A stretch of 64,000 bases of DNA from Piscinibacter lacus (GTDB taxonomy: Bacteria > Pseudomonadota > Gammaproteobacteria > Burkholderiales > Burkholderiaceae_C): assembly GCF_016735685.1 (NCBI RefSeq), contig NZ_JAERRA010000001.1, positions 2,108,001-2,172,000 of the forward strand, given 5' to 3'. Shown here in pieces: positions 19,466-28,577 of the stretch (position 1 is the first letter of the stretch; the number at the start of each line of letters is the position of its first letter). The notes beneath the pieces are model-generated. The model was not told where the DNA came from. It worked only from the letters and a program-made list of their open reading frames with translations, and made no database searches. A program made the position numbers and the translations under genes.

Positions 19466-21190
19466 ATGTACCAATACACCGACTTCGACCGCCAGTTCGT
19501 CCGCCAGCGGGCCGCGCAATTCCGCGACCAGCTCGAACGCAATCTGGCCGGCGTGCTGACCGACGACGACTTCCGCCCCCTGCGCCTGCAGAACGGCTGG
19601 TATGTGCAGCGCCACGCGCCCATGCTGCGGGTGGCCGTGCCCTATGGCGAGCTGAGCAGCCGGCAGTTGCGCCAGCTTGCGCGCATCGCCCGCGAGTTTG
19701 ATGTCGTCCAGGACGGCCCCTTCAAGGGCCAGGGCGGCTACGGCCACTTCACCACGCGGCAGAACCTGCAATACAACTGGATTCCGCTGCACCGCGCCGC
19801 CGACGTGATGGACCTGCTGGCCGAGGTGGACATGCACGGCATCCAGACCAGCGGCAACTGCATCCGCAACATCACCAGCGACGCGCTGGCCGGCATCGCG
19901 CCCGACGAGATCGTCGATCCGCGCCCCTATGCCGAGATCCTGCGCCAGTGGTCCACCCTGCATCCCGAGTTCGCCTTCCTGCCGCGCAAGTTCAAGATCG
20001 CCATCACCGGCGCCACCGAGGACCGTGCCGCCACCGCCTGGCATGACATCGGCCTGCATGTGCTGAAGAACGCGGCAGGAGAAGTCGGCTTCCGCGTGTG
20101 GGTGGGCGGCGGCATGGGCCGCACGCCGGTGATCGCCACCGAGATCGCTGCCTTCGTGCCCTGGCAGCAGATCCTCGTGTTCATCGAAGCTATCGTCCGC
20201 GTCTACAACCGCTTCGGCCGGCGCGACAATATGTACAAGGCGCGGATCAAGATCCTCGTCAAGGCCGAGGGCCAGGCCTTCATCGATGCGGTGCAGGCCG
20301 AGTTCCAGGCCATCCTGAACCGCGATGTCGACGGCGACCGCCACCTGATCCCGCAGGCGGAGCTGGACCGCGTGGCCGCGTGCTTCCCGCTGCCCCAGGG
20401 CCTGGACGGCGCCGAGGCCGACGCGCTGCCGGCCGGCGACGGCAGCCCCGCCTACGCACGCTGGTTGCAGCGCAATGTGCATGCGCACCGCCTGCCGGGC
20501 TACCGCGCGGTGACCCTGTCCTACAAGCGCGTGGGCCAGGCCCCGGGCGATGCCACCGCCGATCAACTGGATGCGGCGGCCGAGCTGGTCGAGCGCTTCT
20601 CGCTCGGCGAATGCCGCGTCACCCACGACCAGAACCTGCTGCTGCCCTGGGTGCGCGCGAGCGAGCTGCCGGCCGTCTACGCCGAGGCCAAGCGCCTGGG
20701 CCTGGCCACGCCGAACATCGGCCTGCTGACCGACATGATCGCCTGCCCCGGCGGCGACTTCTGCGCCCTGGCCAACGCCCGTTCGCTGCCCCTGGCCGCG
20801 GCGATCACCGAGCGCTACCAGGACCTCGACGAGCTCGACGACCTGGGCGCCATCGACCTGCACATCAGCGGCTGCATCAACAGTTGCGGCCACCACCACA
20901 GCGGCCACATCGGCGTGCTCGGCGTCGACAAGGACGGGAGCGAGTGGTACCAGCTGACCCTGGGCGGCTCGGACGGCTCCAGCCTCTCGGGCGGCCCCGT
21001 GGCCGGCAAGGTCATCGGCCCGAGCTTCGCGGCCGACGAGATCGCCGATGCCGTCGAGGCCGTGATCGACACTTACCGCCGGCAGCGCGATGGCGGCGCC
21101 GAGCGCTTCGTCGACACCGTGCGCCGCATCGGCCTGGAGCCCTTCAAGCAGGCCGCCAATGCGGTGCGCCGCTCCACCGCCCCGGCCTGA
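19466..21190 (+). CDS. cysI: assimilatory sulfite reductase, siroheme/4Fe-4S hemoprotein
   Basis: This enzyme reduces sulfite to sulfide in the cytoplasm by a six-electron transfer at coupled siroheme and 4Fe-4S centres. The 574-residue protein has the two ferredoxin-like half domains (GGYGHFTTRQNLQYNWI is typical) and the cluster cysteines Cys427-x5-Cys433 (ACPGGDFCALANARS) and Cys470-x3-Cys474 (HISGCINSCGHHH). No cysJ flavoprotein gene is nearby. The ferredoxin and ferredoxin reductase genes 2-4 kb downstream could supply electrons. A nitrite reductase role is an alternative, but the cysH neighbourhood favours sulfite. Confidence 0.93.
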   Translation: MYQYTDFDRQFVRQRAAQFRDQLERNLAGVLTDDDFRPLRLQNGWYVQRHAPMLRVAVPYGELSSRQLRQLARIAREFDVVQDGPFKGQGGYGHFTTRQNLQYNWIPLHRAADVMDLLAEVDMHGIQTSGNCIRNITSDALAGIAPDEIVDPRPYAEILRQWSTLHPEFAFLPRKFKIAITGATEDRAATAWHDIGLHVLKNAAGEVGFRVWVGGGMGRTPVIATEIAAFVPWQQILVFIEAIVRVYNRFGRRDNMYKARIKILVKAEGQAFIDAVQAEFQAILNRDVDGDRHLIPQAELDRVAACFPLPQGLDGAEADALPAGDGSPAYARWLQRNVHAHRLPGYRAVTLSYKRVGQAPGDATADQLDAAAELVERFSLGECRVTHDQNLLLPWVRASELPAVYAEAKRLGLATPNIGLLTDMIACPGGDFCALANARSLPLAAAITERYQDLDELDDLGAIDLHISGCINSCGHHHSGHIGVLGVDKDGSEWYQLTLGGSDGSSLSGGPVAGKVIGPSFAADEIADAVEAVIDTYRRQRDGGAERFVDTVRRIGLEPFKQAANAVRRSTAPA

Positions 21191-21217
21191 GCCGCTGCCC
21201 CGCCGCAGGAAACCGCC

Positions 21218-21721
21218 ATGAGATTCATCGACCTTCACGACCACGAAGCCTGGCATCCCGCCGGGGGCGAGGACGGCCCGCCCGTCAACATCACCCCCTC
21301 GGCCAACTTGCTGCTCGGCATCGAGCAGTGGCACGCCATCCGCGCGCAGTGGCCGGCCGACCTGCCGGTGGGCGTGAGCCTGCCCAACACCGTCGATGTC
21401 GAGGAGGCGCTGGGCACGGATCTCGGCCCCATCCGCCTCATCGCCCTGCACTTCCCAAAGTGGACCGACGGCCGCGCCTACAGCCAGGCCCGCCTGCTGC
21501 GCCAGCGCTTGCGCTTTGCCGGCGAGGTGCGAGCGACCGGCGAGGTGCTGGTCGACATGCTGCCGCTGATGCAGCGCACCGGCTTTGATGCGGCCGTGCT
21601 GCGCAGCGACCAGCGGCGCGATGTGGCCGAGAAGGTGCTGGGCTTCTTTGCCAAAGGCCACTACCAGGGCGATGTGCAGGACAGCCGCCCCTGGTTCCTG
21701 CGCGCCGGGAGCCCGGCATGA
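21218..21721 (+). CDS. DUF934 protein of the sulfite reductase operon
   Basis: This 167-residue DUF934-family protein is found almost only beside cysI/cysH in proteobacteria. The pattern is an N-terminal short segment, NITPSANLLL, then FPKWTDGRAYSQARLLRQRLRF-type core (centred on DGRAYSQARLLR) and LRSDQRRDVAEKVLGFF. Its biochemical role is unknown; it probably assists sulfite reductase. The stop overlaps the cysH start (ATGA), which argues for coupled translation. Confidence 0.88.
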   Translation: MRFIDLHDHEAWHPAGGEDGPPVNITPSANLLLGIEQWHAIRAQWPADLPVGVSLPNTVDVEEALGTDLGPIRLIALHFPKWTDGRAYSQARLLRQRLRFAGEVRATGEVLVDMLPLMQRTGFDAAVLRSDQRRDVAEKVLGFFAKGHYQGDVQDSRPWFLRAGSPA

Positions 21722-22497
21722 GCGGGGACAGCTCGACCGTCTCCGCCCTGCCCGGCGCCGAGCCGGCGGCTGGCTCGGCCATCGCGCTCTACGCGCGCAA
21801 GGGCCCGGACTTCAAGGCCAAGCTGGCCGCCACCGTCGAGCGCCTGAGCGCCGCCGCGGCCGCCCACCCGGGCCGCATCGTGCAGGCCACCAGCCTGGGC
21901 GCCGAGGACATGGTGATCACCGACTTGATCGCCCGCCACCGCCTGCCGATCGCGATCGGCACGCTGGACACCGGCGCCCTGCATGCCGAGACCGTCGACC
22001 TGATCGACCGCATCACCACGCATTACGGCCTGCCGGTCGAGGTGTTTCGCCCGCAGGCCGAGGCAGTCGTCACCTTCGTGCGCGAGCACGGCGAGCGCGC
22101 GATGTACGAGAGCCTGGCCCTGCGCAAGGCCTGCTGCGGCCTGCGCAAGCTGGAGCCGCTGGGCCGCATGCTGAAGGATCGCAGCGCCTGGATCACCGGC
22201 CTGCGTCGCGAGCAGAGCGAGGCCCGCGGCGAAGTACCTTTTGAGGACCGCGACGATGCCGGCCGCCTCAAGCTCAATGCCCTGGCCGATTGGCGCTGGG
22301 GCGAGGTCTGGGCCTACATCGCCGAGCACGGCGTGCCCTTCAACCCGCTGCACGACCAGTTCATGCCCAGCATCGGCTGCGCGCCCTGCACCCGCGCCAT
22401 CGCCGTGGGCGAGCCCTTCCGCGCCGGCCGCTGGTGGTGGGAGGACGAACAGGCCAAGGAATGTGGCCTGCACGTCAGCCAGGCCGCCGGCCACTGA
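21718..22497 (+). CDS. cysH: assimilatory adenylylsulfate (APS) reductase
   Basis: This enzyme reduces activated sulfate to sulfite with thioredoxin. The 259-residue protein carries the cysteine set of the 4Fe-4S APS-type enzymes: Cys139-Cys140 (KACCGLRK), Cys221-x2-Cys224 (GCAPCTRA), and catalytic Cys249 in KECGLH. PAPS-specific enzymes lack the cluster pairs, so APS is the probable substrate. The ATP-pyrophosphatase-like loop SLGAEDMVITDLI is near residue 60. ATP sulfurylase genes are not in the window. Confidence 0.94.
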   Translation: MSGDSSTVSALPGAEPAAGSAIALYARKGPDFKAKLAATVERLSAAAAAHPGRIVQATSLGAEDMVITDLIARHRLPIAIGTLDTGALHAETVDLIDRITTHYGLPVEVFRPQAEAVVTFVREHGERAMYESLALRKACCGLRKLEPLGRMLKDRSAWITGLRREQSEARGEVPFEDRDDAGRLKLNALADWRWGEVWAYIAEHGVPFNPLHDQFMPSIGCAPCTRAIAVGEPFRAGRWWWEDEQAKECGLHVSQAAGH

Positions 22498-22535
22498 GTT
22501 TCCCCGCATTCCAGGCTTCACCCCGCGCCCCCGCC

Positions 22536-23381
22536 ATGCACGCCCCTGAACTGCATCCCGTCGTCTTCGTCGGGGCCGGCCCCGGCCCCGTCGACCTGCT
22601 GACCCTGCGCGGCGCGCAGCGCCTGGCCGCGGCCGAGGTCGTGCTCTTCGACGCCCTGACAGATGTCGAGGGCTTCCGCCGCCTCGCGCCCGGCGCGAGC
22701 TGGATCGATGTGGGCAAGCGCGGCTTCTCCGGCCAGCCCGGCTGCGATGCCTCGGGCCAGGCGCGCATCAACCACCTGCTGGTCCGGCATGCCCTGGCCG
22801 GCGCGCGGGTGCTGCGCCTCAAGGGCGGCGACCCCAGCCTCTTCGGCCGGCTGGAAGAAGAGCTGGAAGCCCTGGCCGCCGCCGGCCTGCAAGCCGAGGT
22901 GGTGCCGGGCGTGACCGCGGCCCTGGCCGCTGCGGCCGACCTGCAACGCCCGCTGACCCGCCGCGGTCGCGGCCGCAGCGTGCGCTTCAGCACCGCGGTC
23001 AGCGCGGTGCCGGCCGCCGACACGCCGGCCGGCCAGCCGCCCCAGGGCCGGCTGGAGCTGCCCGCCGGCCCGCGCGCCGACACCGAGGTCTTCTACATGG
23101 CCGGCAAACAGCTCGCCGCGCTGGGCCGCCGCCTGCTGGCGGCCGGCTGGGCGGCCGACACGGCGGTGGCCGTCGTCTCGCGCGCAGGCTGTACCGACCG
23201 GCTCGACAGCAGCCACCGGCTGAACGATCTGGCCGCCGCCGCCGTGCTGCATGCCGGCCGGCCGACCGTCGTCTGCGTGGGCCTGGGCGCCGAAGCCCTG
23301 ATGCGCCCTCGGGATGCAGATTGCGCCATCCTTGCGACGCGCAAGGCCCGGGCGGCGCGCAGCCCCGTCGCCGAAGCCTAA
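22536..23381 (+). CDS. cobA: uroporphyrinogen-III C-methyltransferase (SUMT-like)
   Basis: This enzyme uses S-adenosylmethionine to make precorrin-2 from uroporphyrinogen III, the branch step to siroheme (cofactor of sulfite reductase) and cobalamin. The 281-residue protein has FVGAGPGPVDLLTLRGAQRL, RLKGGDPSLFGR and VVPGVTAALAAAA. It differs from typical SUMT by reading GRLEEELEAL where most have GRGGEE, and the C-terminal half is divergent. It lies 38 bp after cysH, fitting a siroheme-supply role. No precorrin-2 dehydrogenase domain is fused; a CbiX-type chelatase lies at 30823. Confidence 0.87.
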   Translation: MHAPELHPVVFVGAGPGPVDLLTLRGAQRLAAAEVVLFDALTDVEGFRRLAPGASWIDVGKRGFSGQPGCDASGQARINHLLVRHALAGARVLRLKGGDPSLFGRLEEELEALAAAGLQAEVVPGVTAALAAAADLQRPLTRRGRGRSVRFSTAVSAVPAADTPAGQPPQGRLELPAGPRADTEVFYMAGKQLAALGRRLLAAGWAADTAVAVVSRAGCTDRLDSSHRLNDLAAAAVLHAGRPTVVCVGLGAEALMRPRDADCAILATRKARAARSPVAEA

Positions 23382-23452
23382 AATTCAGGGTTTTTGCCGC
23401 TTGCGGCGCCTGAGGGCGCGGCAGCCCCTCTTCATCCGCCCAGAGCCCCGTC

Positions 23453-23776
23453 ATGACCCACGTCGTCACCGAAGCCTGCATCCGCTGCAAGTACACCGAC
23501 TGCGTCGATGTCTGCCCCGTCGACTGCTTCCGCGAAGGCCCGAACTTCCTCGTGATCGATCCGGACGAGTGCATCGACTGCGCGGTCTGCATCCCCGAAT
23601 GCCCGGTCGGCGCCATCGTGCCGGAAGAAGACGTGCCGACCGCGCAGGTCCCCTTCATCAAGCTCAATGCCGAGCTGTCCCGCCAGTGGCCGAGCATCAC
23701 CAAGCGCAAGGGTGCGCTGCCCGATGCCGACGACTGGAAGGACAAGCCCAACAAGCTGGGCGAGCTCATCCGCTGA
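23453..23776 (+). CDS. fdxA: 7Fe ferredoxin FdxA (3Fe-4S/4Fe-4S)
   Basis: This 107-residue electron carrier of the FdxA family has an N-terminal C-x2-C...C...CPVDCF pattern ([20 protein letters not shown], with the extra spacing of the 3Fe-4S site) and a second set [13 protein letters not shown]. The C-terminal tail ([16 protein letters not shown]) is typical. It is 41 bp before the ferredoxin-NADP reductase gene, so the two form a likely electron path from NADPH. Both may serve the sulfite reductase upstream, although that pairing is an inference. Confidence 0.96.
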   Translation: MTHVVTEACIRCKYTDCVDVCPVDCFREGPNFLVIDPDECIDCAVCIPECPVGAIVPEEDVPTAQVPFIKLNAELSRQWPSITKRKGALPDADDWKDKPNKLGELIR

Positions 23777-23817
23777 GCCCCGCGCGACCCTTTCCGATTT
23801 CCTGACGAGCCCCAAGC

Positions 23818-24927
23818 ATGGATCCGCTGCCGACCTCCGCCCTTGCCGAAACCGCTGCCGCCAGTGGCCCGATCGAGACCGATGCTGTCATCGTCGGCGC
23901 CGGTCCGGTCGGCCTCTTCCAGGTCTTCGAGCTGGGCCTGCTGGAGATCAAGGCACACATCATCGATTCGCTCGCCTACCCCGGTGGCCAGTGCGTCGAG
24001 CTCTATCCCGACAAGCCGATCTATGACATCCCGGCCGTGCCCGTCTGCACCGGCCAGGAGCTGACCAACAGTCTGCTCAAGCAGATCGAACCCTTCGGCG
24101 CCACCTTCCACCTGGGCCAGGAAGTCACCCTGGTGCACAAGCGCGAGGACGGCCGCTTCGACGTGGAAACCAGCAAGGGCACGCGCTTCATCACCAAGAC
24201 CCTCTTCATCGCGGGCGGCGTCGGCAGCTTCCAGCCGCGCACGCTGAAGGTGGACGGCCTGGAAGCCTTCGAGGGCACGCAGGTCCACTACCGCGTGCGC
24301 AACCCGGAGCAGTTCGCCGGCAAGAACCTGGTGATCGTCGGCGGCGGGGATTCGGCCCTGGACTGGGCACTCAACTTCTGCGGCGGCCATGCCGACGGCA
24401 ACCCGCACAAGGCCGAGAGCGTGATCCTGATCCACCGCCGCGACGGCTTTCGTGCCGCGCCCGCCAGCGTGGCCAAGATGCGCGAGCTGTGCGAGGCCTA
24501 CGAGATGCAGTTCATCGTCGGTCAGGTCACCGGCTTCGAGGCCGAGGGCGGCGCGCTCAGCCAGATCAAGGTCACCGGCGGCGACGGCGTGACCCGCACC
24601 GTGCCGCTCGACCAGTTGCTCGTCTTCTTCGGCCTCAGCCCCAAGCTGGGCCCGATCGCCGAATGGGGCCTGGCCCTGGACCGCAAGCAGATCGCGGTCG
24701 ACACCGAGAAATTCGAGACCAGCATCCCCGGCATCTTCGCGGTCGGCGACATCAACACCTACCCGGGCAAGAAGAAGCTCATCCTGTCGGGCTTCCACGA
24801 AGCTGCGCTTGCCGCCTTCGCGGCAGCGCCCTACATCTTCCCGGACAAGCGCATCCACCTGCAGTACACGACCACCAGCCCCAAGCTGCACAAGGTGCTC
24901 GGCGTGGAATCACCCGTGTTCGACTGA
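23818..24927 (+). CDS. ferredoxin--NADP reductase (thioredoxin-reductase-like type)
   Basis: This FAD enzyme of 369 residues moves electrons between NADPH and ferredoxin. It has the FAD dinucleotide motif [18 protein letters not shown] near residue 22, the [21 protein letters not shown] block of this class, the NADPH motif [18 protein letters not shown], and the C-terminal FAD motif [19 protein letters not shown]. It lacks the CxxC pair of true thioredoxin reductases, as expected. It follows fdxA closely and is followed by an intrinsic terminator. Confidence 0.94.
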   Translation: MDPLPTSALAETAAASGPIETDAVIVGAGPVGLFQVFELGLLEIKAHIIDSLAYPGGQCVELYPDKPIYDIPAVPVCTGQELTNSLLKQIEPFGATFHLGQEVTLVHKREDGRFDVETSKGTRFITKTLFIAGGVGSFQPRTLKVDGLEAFEGTQVHYRVRNPEQFAGKNLVIVGGGDSALDWALNFCGGHADGNPHKAESVILIHRRDGFRAAPASVAKMRELCEAYEMQFIVGQVTGFEAEGGALSQIKVTGGDGVTRTVPLDQLLVFFGLSPKLGPIAEWGLALDRKQIAVDTEKFETSIPGIFAVGDINTYPGKKKLILSGFHEAALAAFAAAPYIFPDKRIHLQYTTTSPKLHKVLGVESPVFD

Positions 24928-24955
24928 AGCGGCGGGGCCGCTGCGGAGCCACGAA

Positions 24956-24979
24956 GGGGCGCCCGAGGGCGCCCCTTTT
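24956..24979 (+). terminator. intrinsic terminator after ferredoxin reductase
   Basis: GGGGCGCC / GGCGCCCC hairpin with a 4-nt loop followed by TTTTC. It ends the sulfur/ferredoxin run 28 bp past the stop codon. Confidence 0.85.
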
Positions 24980-25010
24980 CAATGGCGCCGGCCTCGTCAC
25001 CTGGCTTGTG

Positions 25011-25100
25011 CCGGAGGCTGGGCAGGCCTGCTGCGAAGGTCAAGGAGGAGGCCGCGCAGCGGCCGGGGGACACGCAGCAGCAGGCCTGCCCAGCCTCCGG
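25011..25100. repeat. structured palindromic element, copy 1
   Basis: A perfect 23-bp outer stem (25011-25033 with 25078-25100) encloses a 44-nt core. In the core, AGGTCAAGGAGGAGG and GGGGGACACG flank an inner hairpin GGCCGC-GCA-GCGGCC (25050-25064). The same core, with a different but equally perfect outer stem, recurs at 25184-25281. The unpaired purine strand contains AAGGAGG, identical to an ideal Shine-Dalgarno, but no start codon follows. I know of no named family that matches. Confidence 0.8.
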
Positions 25101-25183
25101 CCGCGCGACTCAGGGTGCAGGCGGCCCGAAACCTGTATGCGGCCTTGCCGCCCAGGGTGCGAGCGATACCCCAAGGGTGGCAT

Positions 25184-25281
25184 CGCGGGGCCGCGCAGGC
25201 GCGCAAGGGCGCAGGTCAAGGAGGAGGGCCGCACCGCGGCCCGGGGGACACGGAGCCCTTGCGCGCCTGCGCGGCCCCGCG
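25184..25281. repeat. structured palindromic element, copy 2
   Basis: A perfect 27-bp outer stem (25184-25210 with 25255-25281) encloses a 44-nt core (25211-25254). The core contains AGGTCAAGGAGGAGG and GGGGGACACG around the inner hairpin GGGCCGC-ACC-GCGGCCC (25226-25242). Compared with copy 1 the inner hairpin has one extra G on the left and one extra C on the right, a compensatory change. The outer arms share no alignment with copy 1 beyond short GCAGGC words. Confidence 0.8.
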
Positions 25282-25392
25282 CTTCTCCACCCCGGCACAA
25301 AGCCCTCGAAGAGCATCCCCAGTCAGGCCGCCAAGCGCCTTCTCAATGGGCCGACCCGGGACATGCGCCACCTCGGGCGCAGCCCCCTGGGC

Positions 25393-26535
25393 TTATTGCA
25401 GCGGCGTCTTCTTGCCGTCCTTGTAGACGTAGAGCGTCATGGCCGGATCCTTCAGCTCGCCGTCGGCTTCGAAGACGACCTTGGCGGTCACGCCTTCGTA
25501 GTTGGTCTCCTTGAGCTTGGGGCCGTAGACCTTGGGATCGGCGGAGTCGGCGCGCTTCATGGCGTCAACCATCACCATCACCGCGTCGTAGACGTAGGGC
25601 GAGTAGACCTGGAACTGGCCCGGGTACTTGGCGTCGTAGGCGGCGCGCCAGGCATTGCCCTTGGGCATCTTGTCGAGCGAGGCACCGCCCTCGGCGCAGA
25701 CCACGCCCTCCAGGGCCTTGGCGCCGCCGGACAGCTCGGCCAGCTTGGCCGTGCAGATGCCGTCGCCGCCGAAGACCTTCACGCCGCTCAGGCCGAGCTG
25801 GTCGAGCTGGCGCAGCATCGGGCCGGCCTGCGGGTCCATGCCGCCGAAGAAGACGCCCTCGGGCGCCTTGTCCTTGATGGCGGTGAGGATGGCCATGAAG
25901 TCGGTGGCCTTGTCGTTGGTGTATTGCTCGGCGACGACTTCGATGCCCTGCTCGGCCGCGATCTTCTTGAAGACCTCGGCAATGCCCTGGCCGTAGGCGG
26001 TGCGGTCGTCGACGACGGCGACCTTGCTCAAGCCCAGGGTCTTGGCGGCGTAGACGGCCAGGCCGGCGCCCAGGGCGTTGTCATTGGCCAGCAGGCGGTA
26101 GGCGGTGGTGAAGCCCTGCTGGGTGTACTTGGGATTGGTCGCGGCCGGGGTGATCTGCGGGATGCCGCAGTCGAAGTAGATCTTCGAGGCCGGGATGGTG
26201 GTGCCCGAGTTCAGGTGACCGATGACGCCGTTGACCTTGGCATCGCAGAGCTTCTGCGCGGCGGCCGTGCCCTGCTTGGGGTCGGCGCCGTCGTCCTCGG
26301 CGAGCAGCTCGAACTTGACCTTCTTGCCGCCCAGCACGATGCCCTGGGTGTTGAGCTCGTCGATCGCCATGCGGGCGCCGTTCTCGTTGTCCTTGCCGTA
26401 GTGGGCCTGGGCGCCGGAGACGGGGCCGACGTGGCCGATCTTGACGACGAGGCTGTCATCGGCCGGCTTGGAGCAGGCGGCCAGCAGCGCGGCGGACGCC
26501 AGGGCCAGGGTCAGCGGCTTGAGCTTGAGGGTCAT
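25393..26535 (-). CDS. branched-chain amino acid ABC transporter substrate-binding protein
   Basis: This 380-residue periplasmic binding protein is of the LivJ/LivK (Peripla_BP_6) family. A lipoprotein signal with lipobox LAAC (LASAALLAACSKP) precedes the mature domain, which starts VVKIGHVGPVSGAQAHYGKDN. Further family blocks are AIDELNTQGIVLGGKKVKF, VIGHLNSGTTIPASKIY and the EQGIEVVAEQYTN region. The fold binds Leu/Ile/Val or related amino acids, or sometimes aromatic acids or urea; the ligand is not predictable here. The permease and ATPase genes are not adjacent. Confidence 0.93.
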   Translation of the reverse strand: MTLKLKPLTLALASAALLAACSKPADDSLVVKIGHVGPVSGAQAHYGKDNENGARMAIDELNTQGIVLGGKKVKFELLAEDDGADPKQGTAAAQKLCDAKVNGVIGHLNSGTTIPASKIYFDCGIPQITPAATNPKYTQQGFTTAYRLLANDNALGAGLAVYAAKTLGLSKVAVVDDRTAYGQGIAEVFKKIAAEQGIEVVAEQYTNDKATDFMAILTAIKDKAPEGVFFGGMDPQAGPMLRQLDQLGLSGVKVFGGDGICTAKLAELSGGAKALEGVVCAEGGASLDKMPKGNAWRAAYDAKYPGQFQVYSPYVYDAVMVMVDAMKRADSADPKVYGPKLKETNYEGVTAKVVFEADGELKDPAMTLYVYKDGKKTPLQ

Positions 26536-26595
26536 CGGGAATCTCCAGGATCAGGGGGAGGGGACGGGAAATCGAGGGGCCGGGCCGCAGAGGCC

Positions 26596-27039
26596 TCAGC
26601 CGTCCATGGGATGGTGGCTGAGCGCATAGCCGCGGTCGGCGTAATGCCGCCAGCGCTGGCGGCCGGCCAGGCGGCTGGCCGGGTCGGCGCCGACGATGTC
26701 GTAGAGCCGGGCGAAGCGCTCGAAGCCCAGCGGGGCCTCGGCGGCCTCGCCGGCCAAGTGCAGCAGGCGGTCGACATCGGCCGGCACGGGATCGAGCTGC
26801 TCGACCAGCCAGACCGGCGTGCGCGCGAGATGCGCGGCCGGCGCCAGCCCGCTGCGGGCGCGCAGGTGCGGCCGGAAGCTGAGCGGATCGTCGCTCCACA
26901 GGTGCTGGCTGATGCGGTCCAGCAGCGCGGCGGGGCCCAGCACGGCCAGCCGCGCACCCTGGGCCTCGGCCTTGCGCAGCAGCTTCATCACATGGACGAG
27001 CGGTTCGGCCACGCCGGTGTGGAACTGGATCTCGGTCAT
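26596..27039 (-). CDS. holC: DNA polymerase III chi subunit
   Basis: The chi subunit links the clamp loader (through psi) to single-stranded DNA-binding protein. The 147-residue protein starts with the usual TEIQFHTGVAEPLVHVMKLL. It has the RLAVLGPAALLDRISQHLW and FRPHLRA segments and the C-terminal ADRGYALSHHPMDG. The pepA-holC order (22 bp apart, same strand) is conserved in proteobacteria and supports the call. Confidence 0.94.
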   Translation of the reverse strand: MTEIQFHTGVAEPLVHVMKLLRKAEAQGARLAVLGPAALLDRISQHLWSDDPLSFRPHLRARSGLAPAAHLARTPVWLVEQLDPVPADVDRLLHLAGEAAEAPLGFERFARLYDIVGADPASRLAGRQRWRHYADRGYALSHHPMDG

Positions 27040-27061
27040 GGCGCGACCGGGTGGGCTGCGC

Positions 27062-28537
<1,476 letters not shown>

Positions 28538-28577
28538 GGGCGACCGTGAGGAGCGTGGCTCGTTATAAAGTCGGGCG

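Larger units (their letters stand above)
24980..25392. other. convergent gap carrying two structured palindromic elements
   Basis: This gap of about 410 bp lies between the ends of two convergent genes, and no credible CDS lies in it. It holds the repeats described at 25011-25100 and 25184-25281. Between them are two CAGGGTGC direct repeats (25111-25118, 25153-25160), a GGCGGC/GCCGCC pair, and a stem GCGAT...ATCGC (25163-25186) that overlaps the left arm of the second element by three bases. Nothing else is evident from 25282 to 25392. Confidence 0.7.

Noticed and set aside
25011..25281. CRISPR array
   Set aside because: The units are inverted, not direct, repeats; there are only two, spacers are not uniform, and no cas genes are present.
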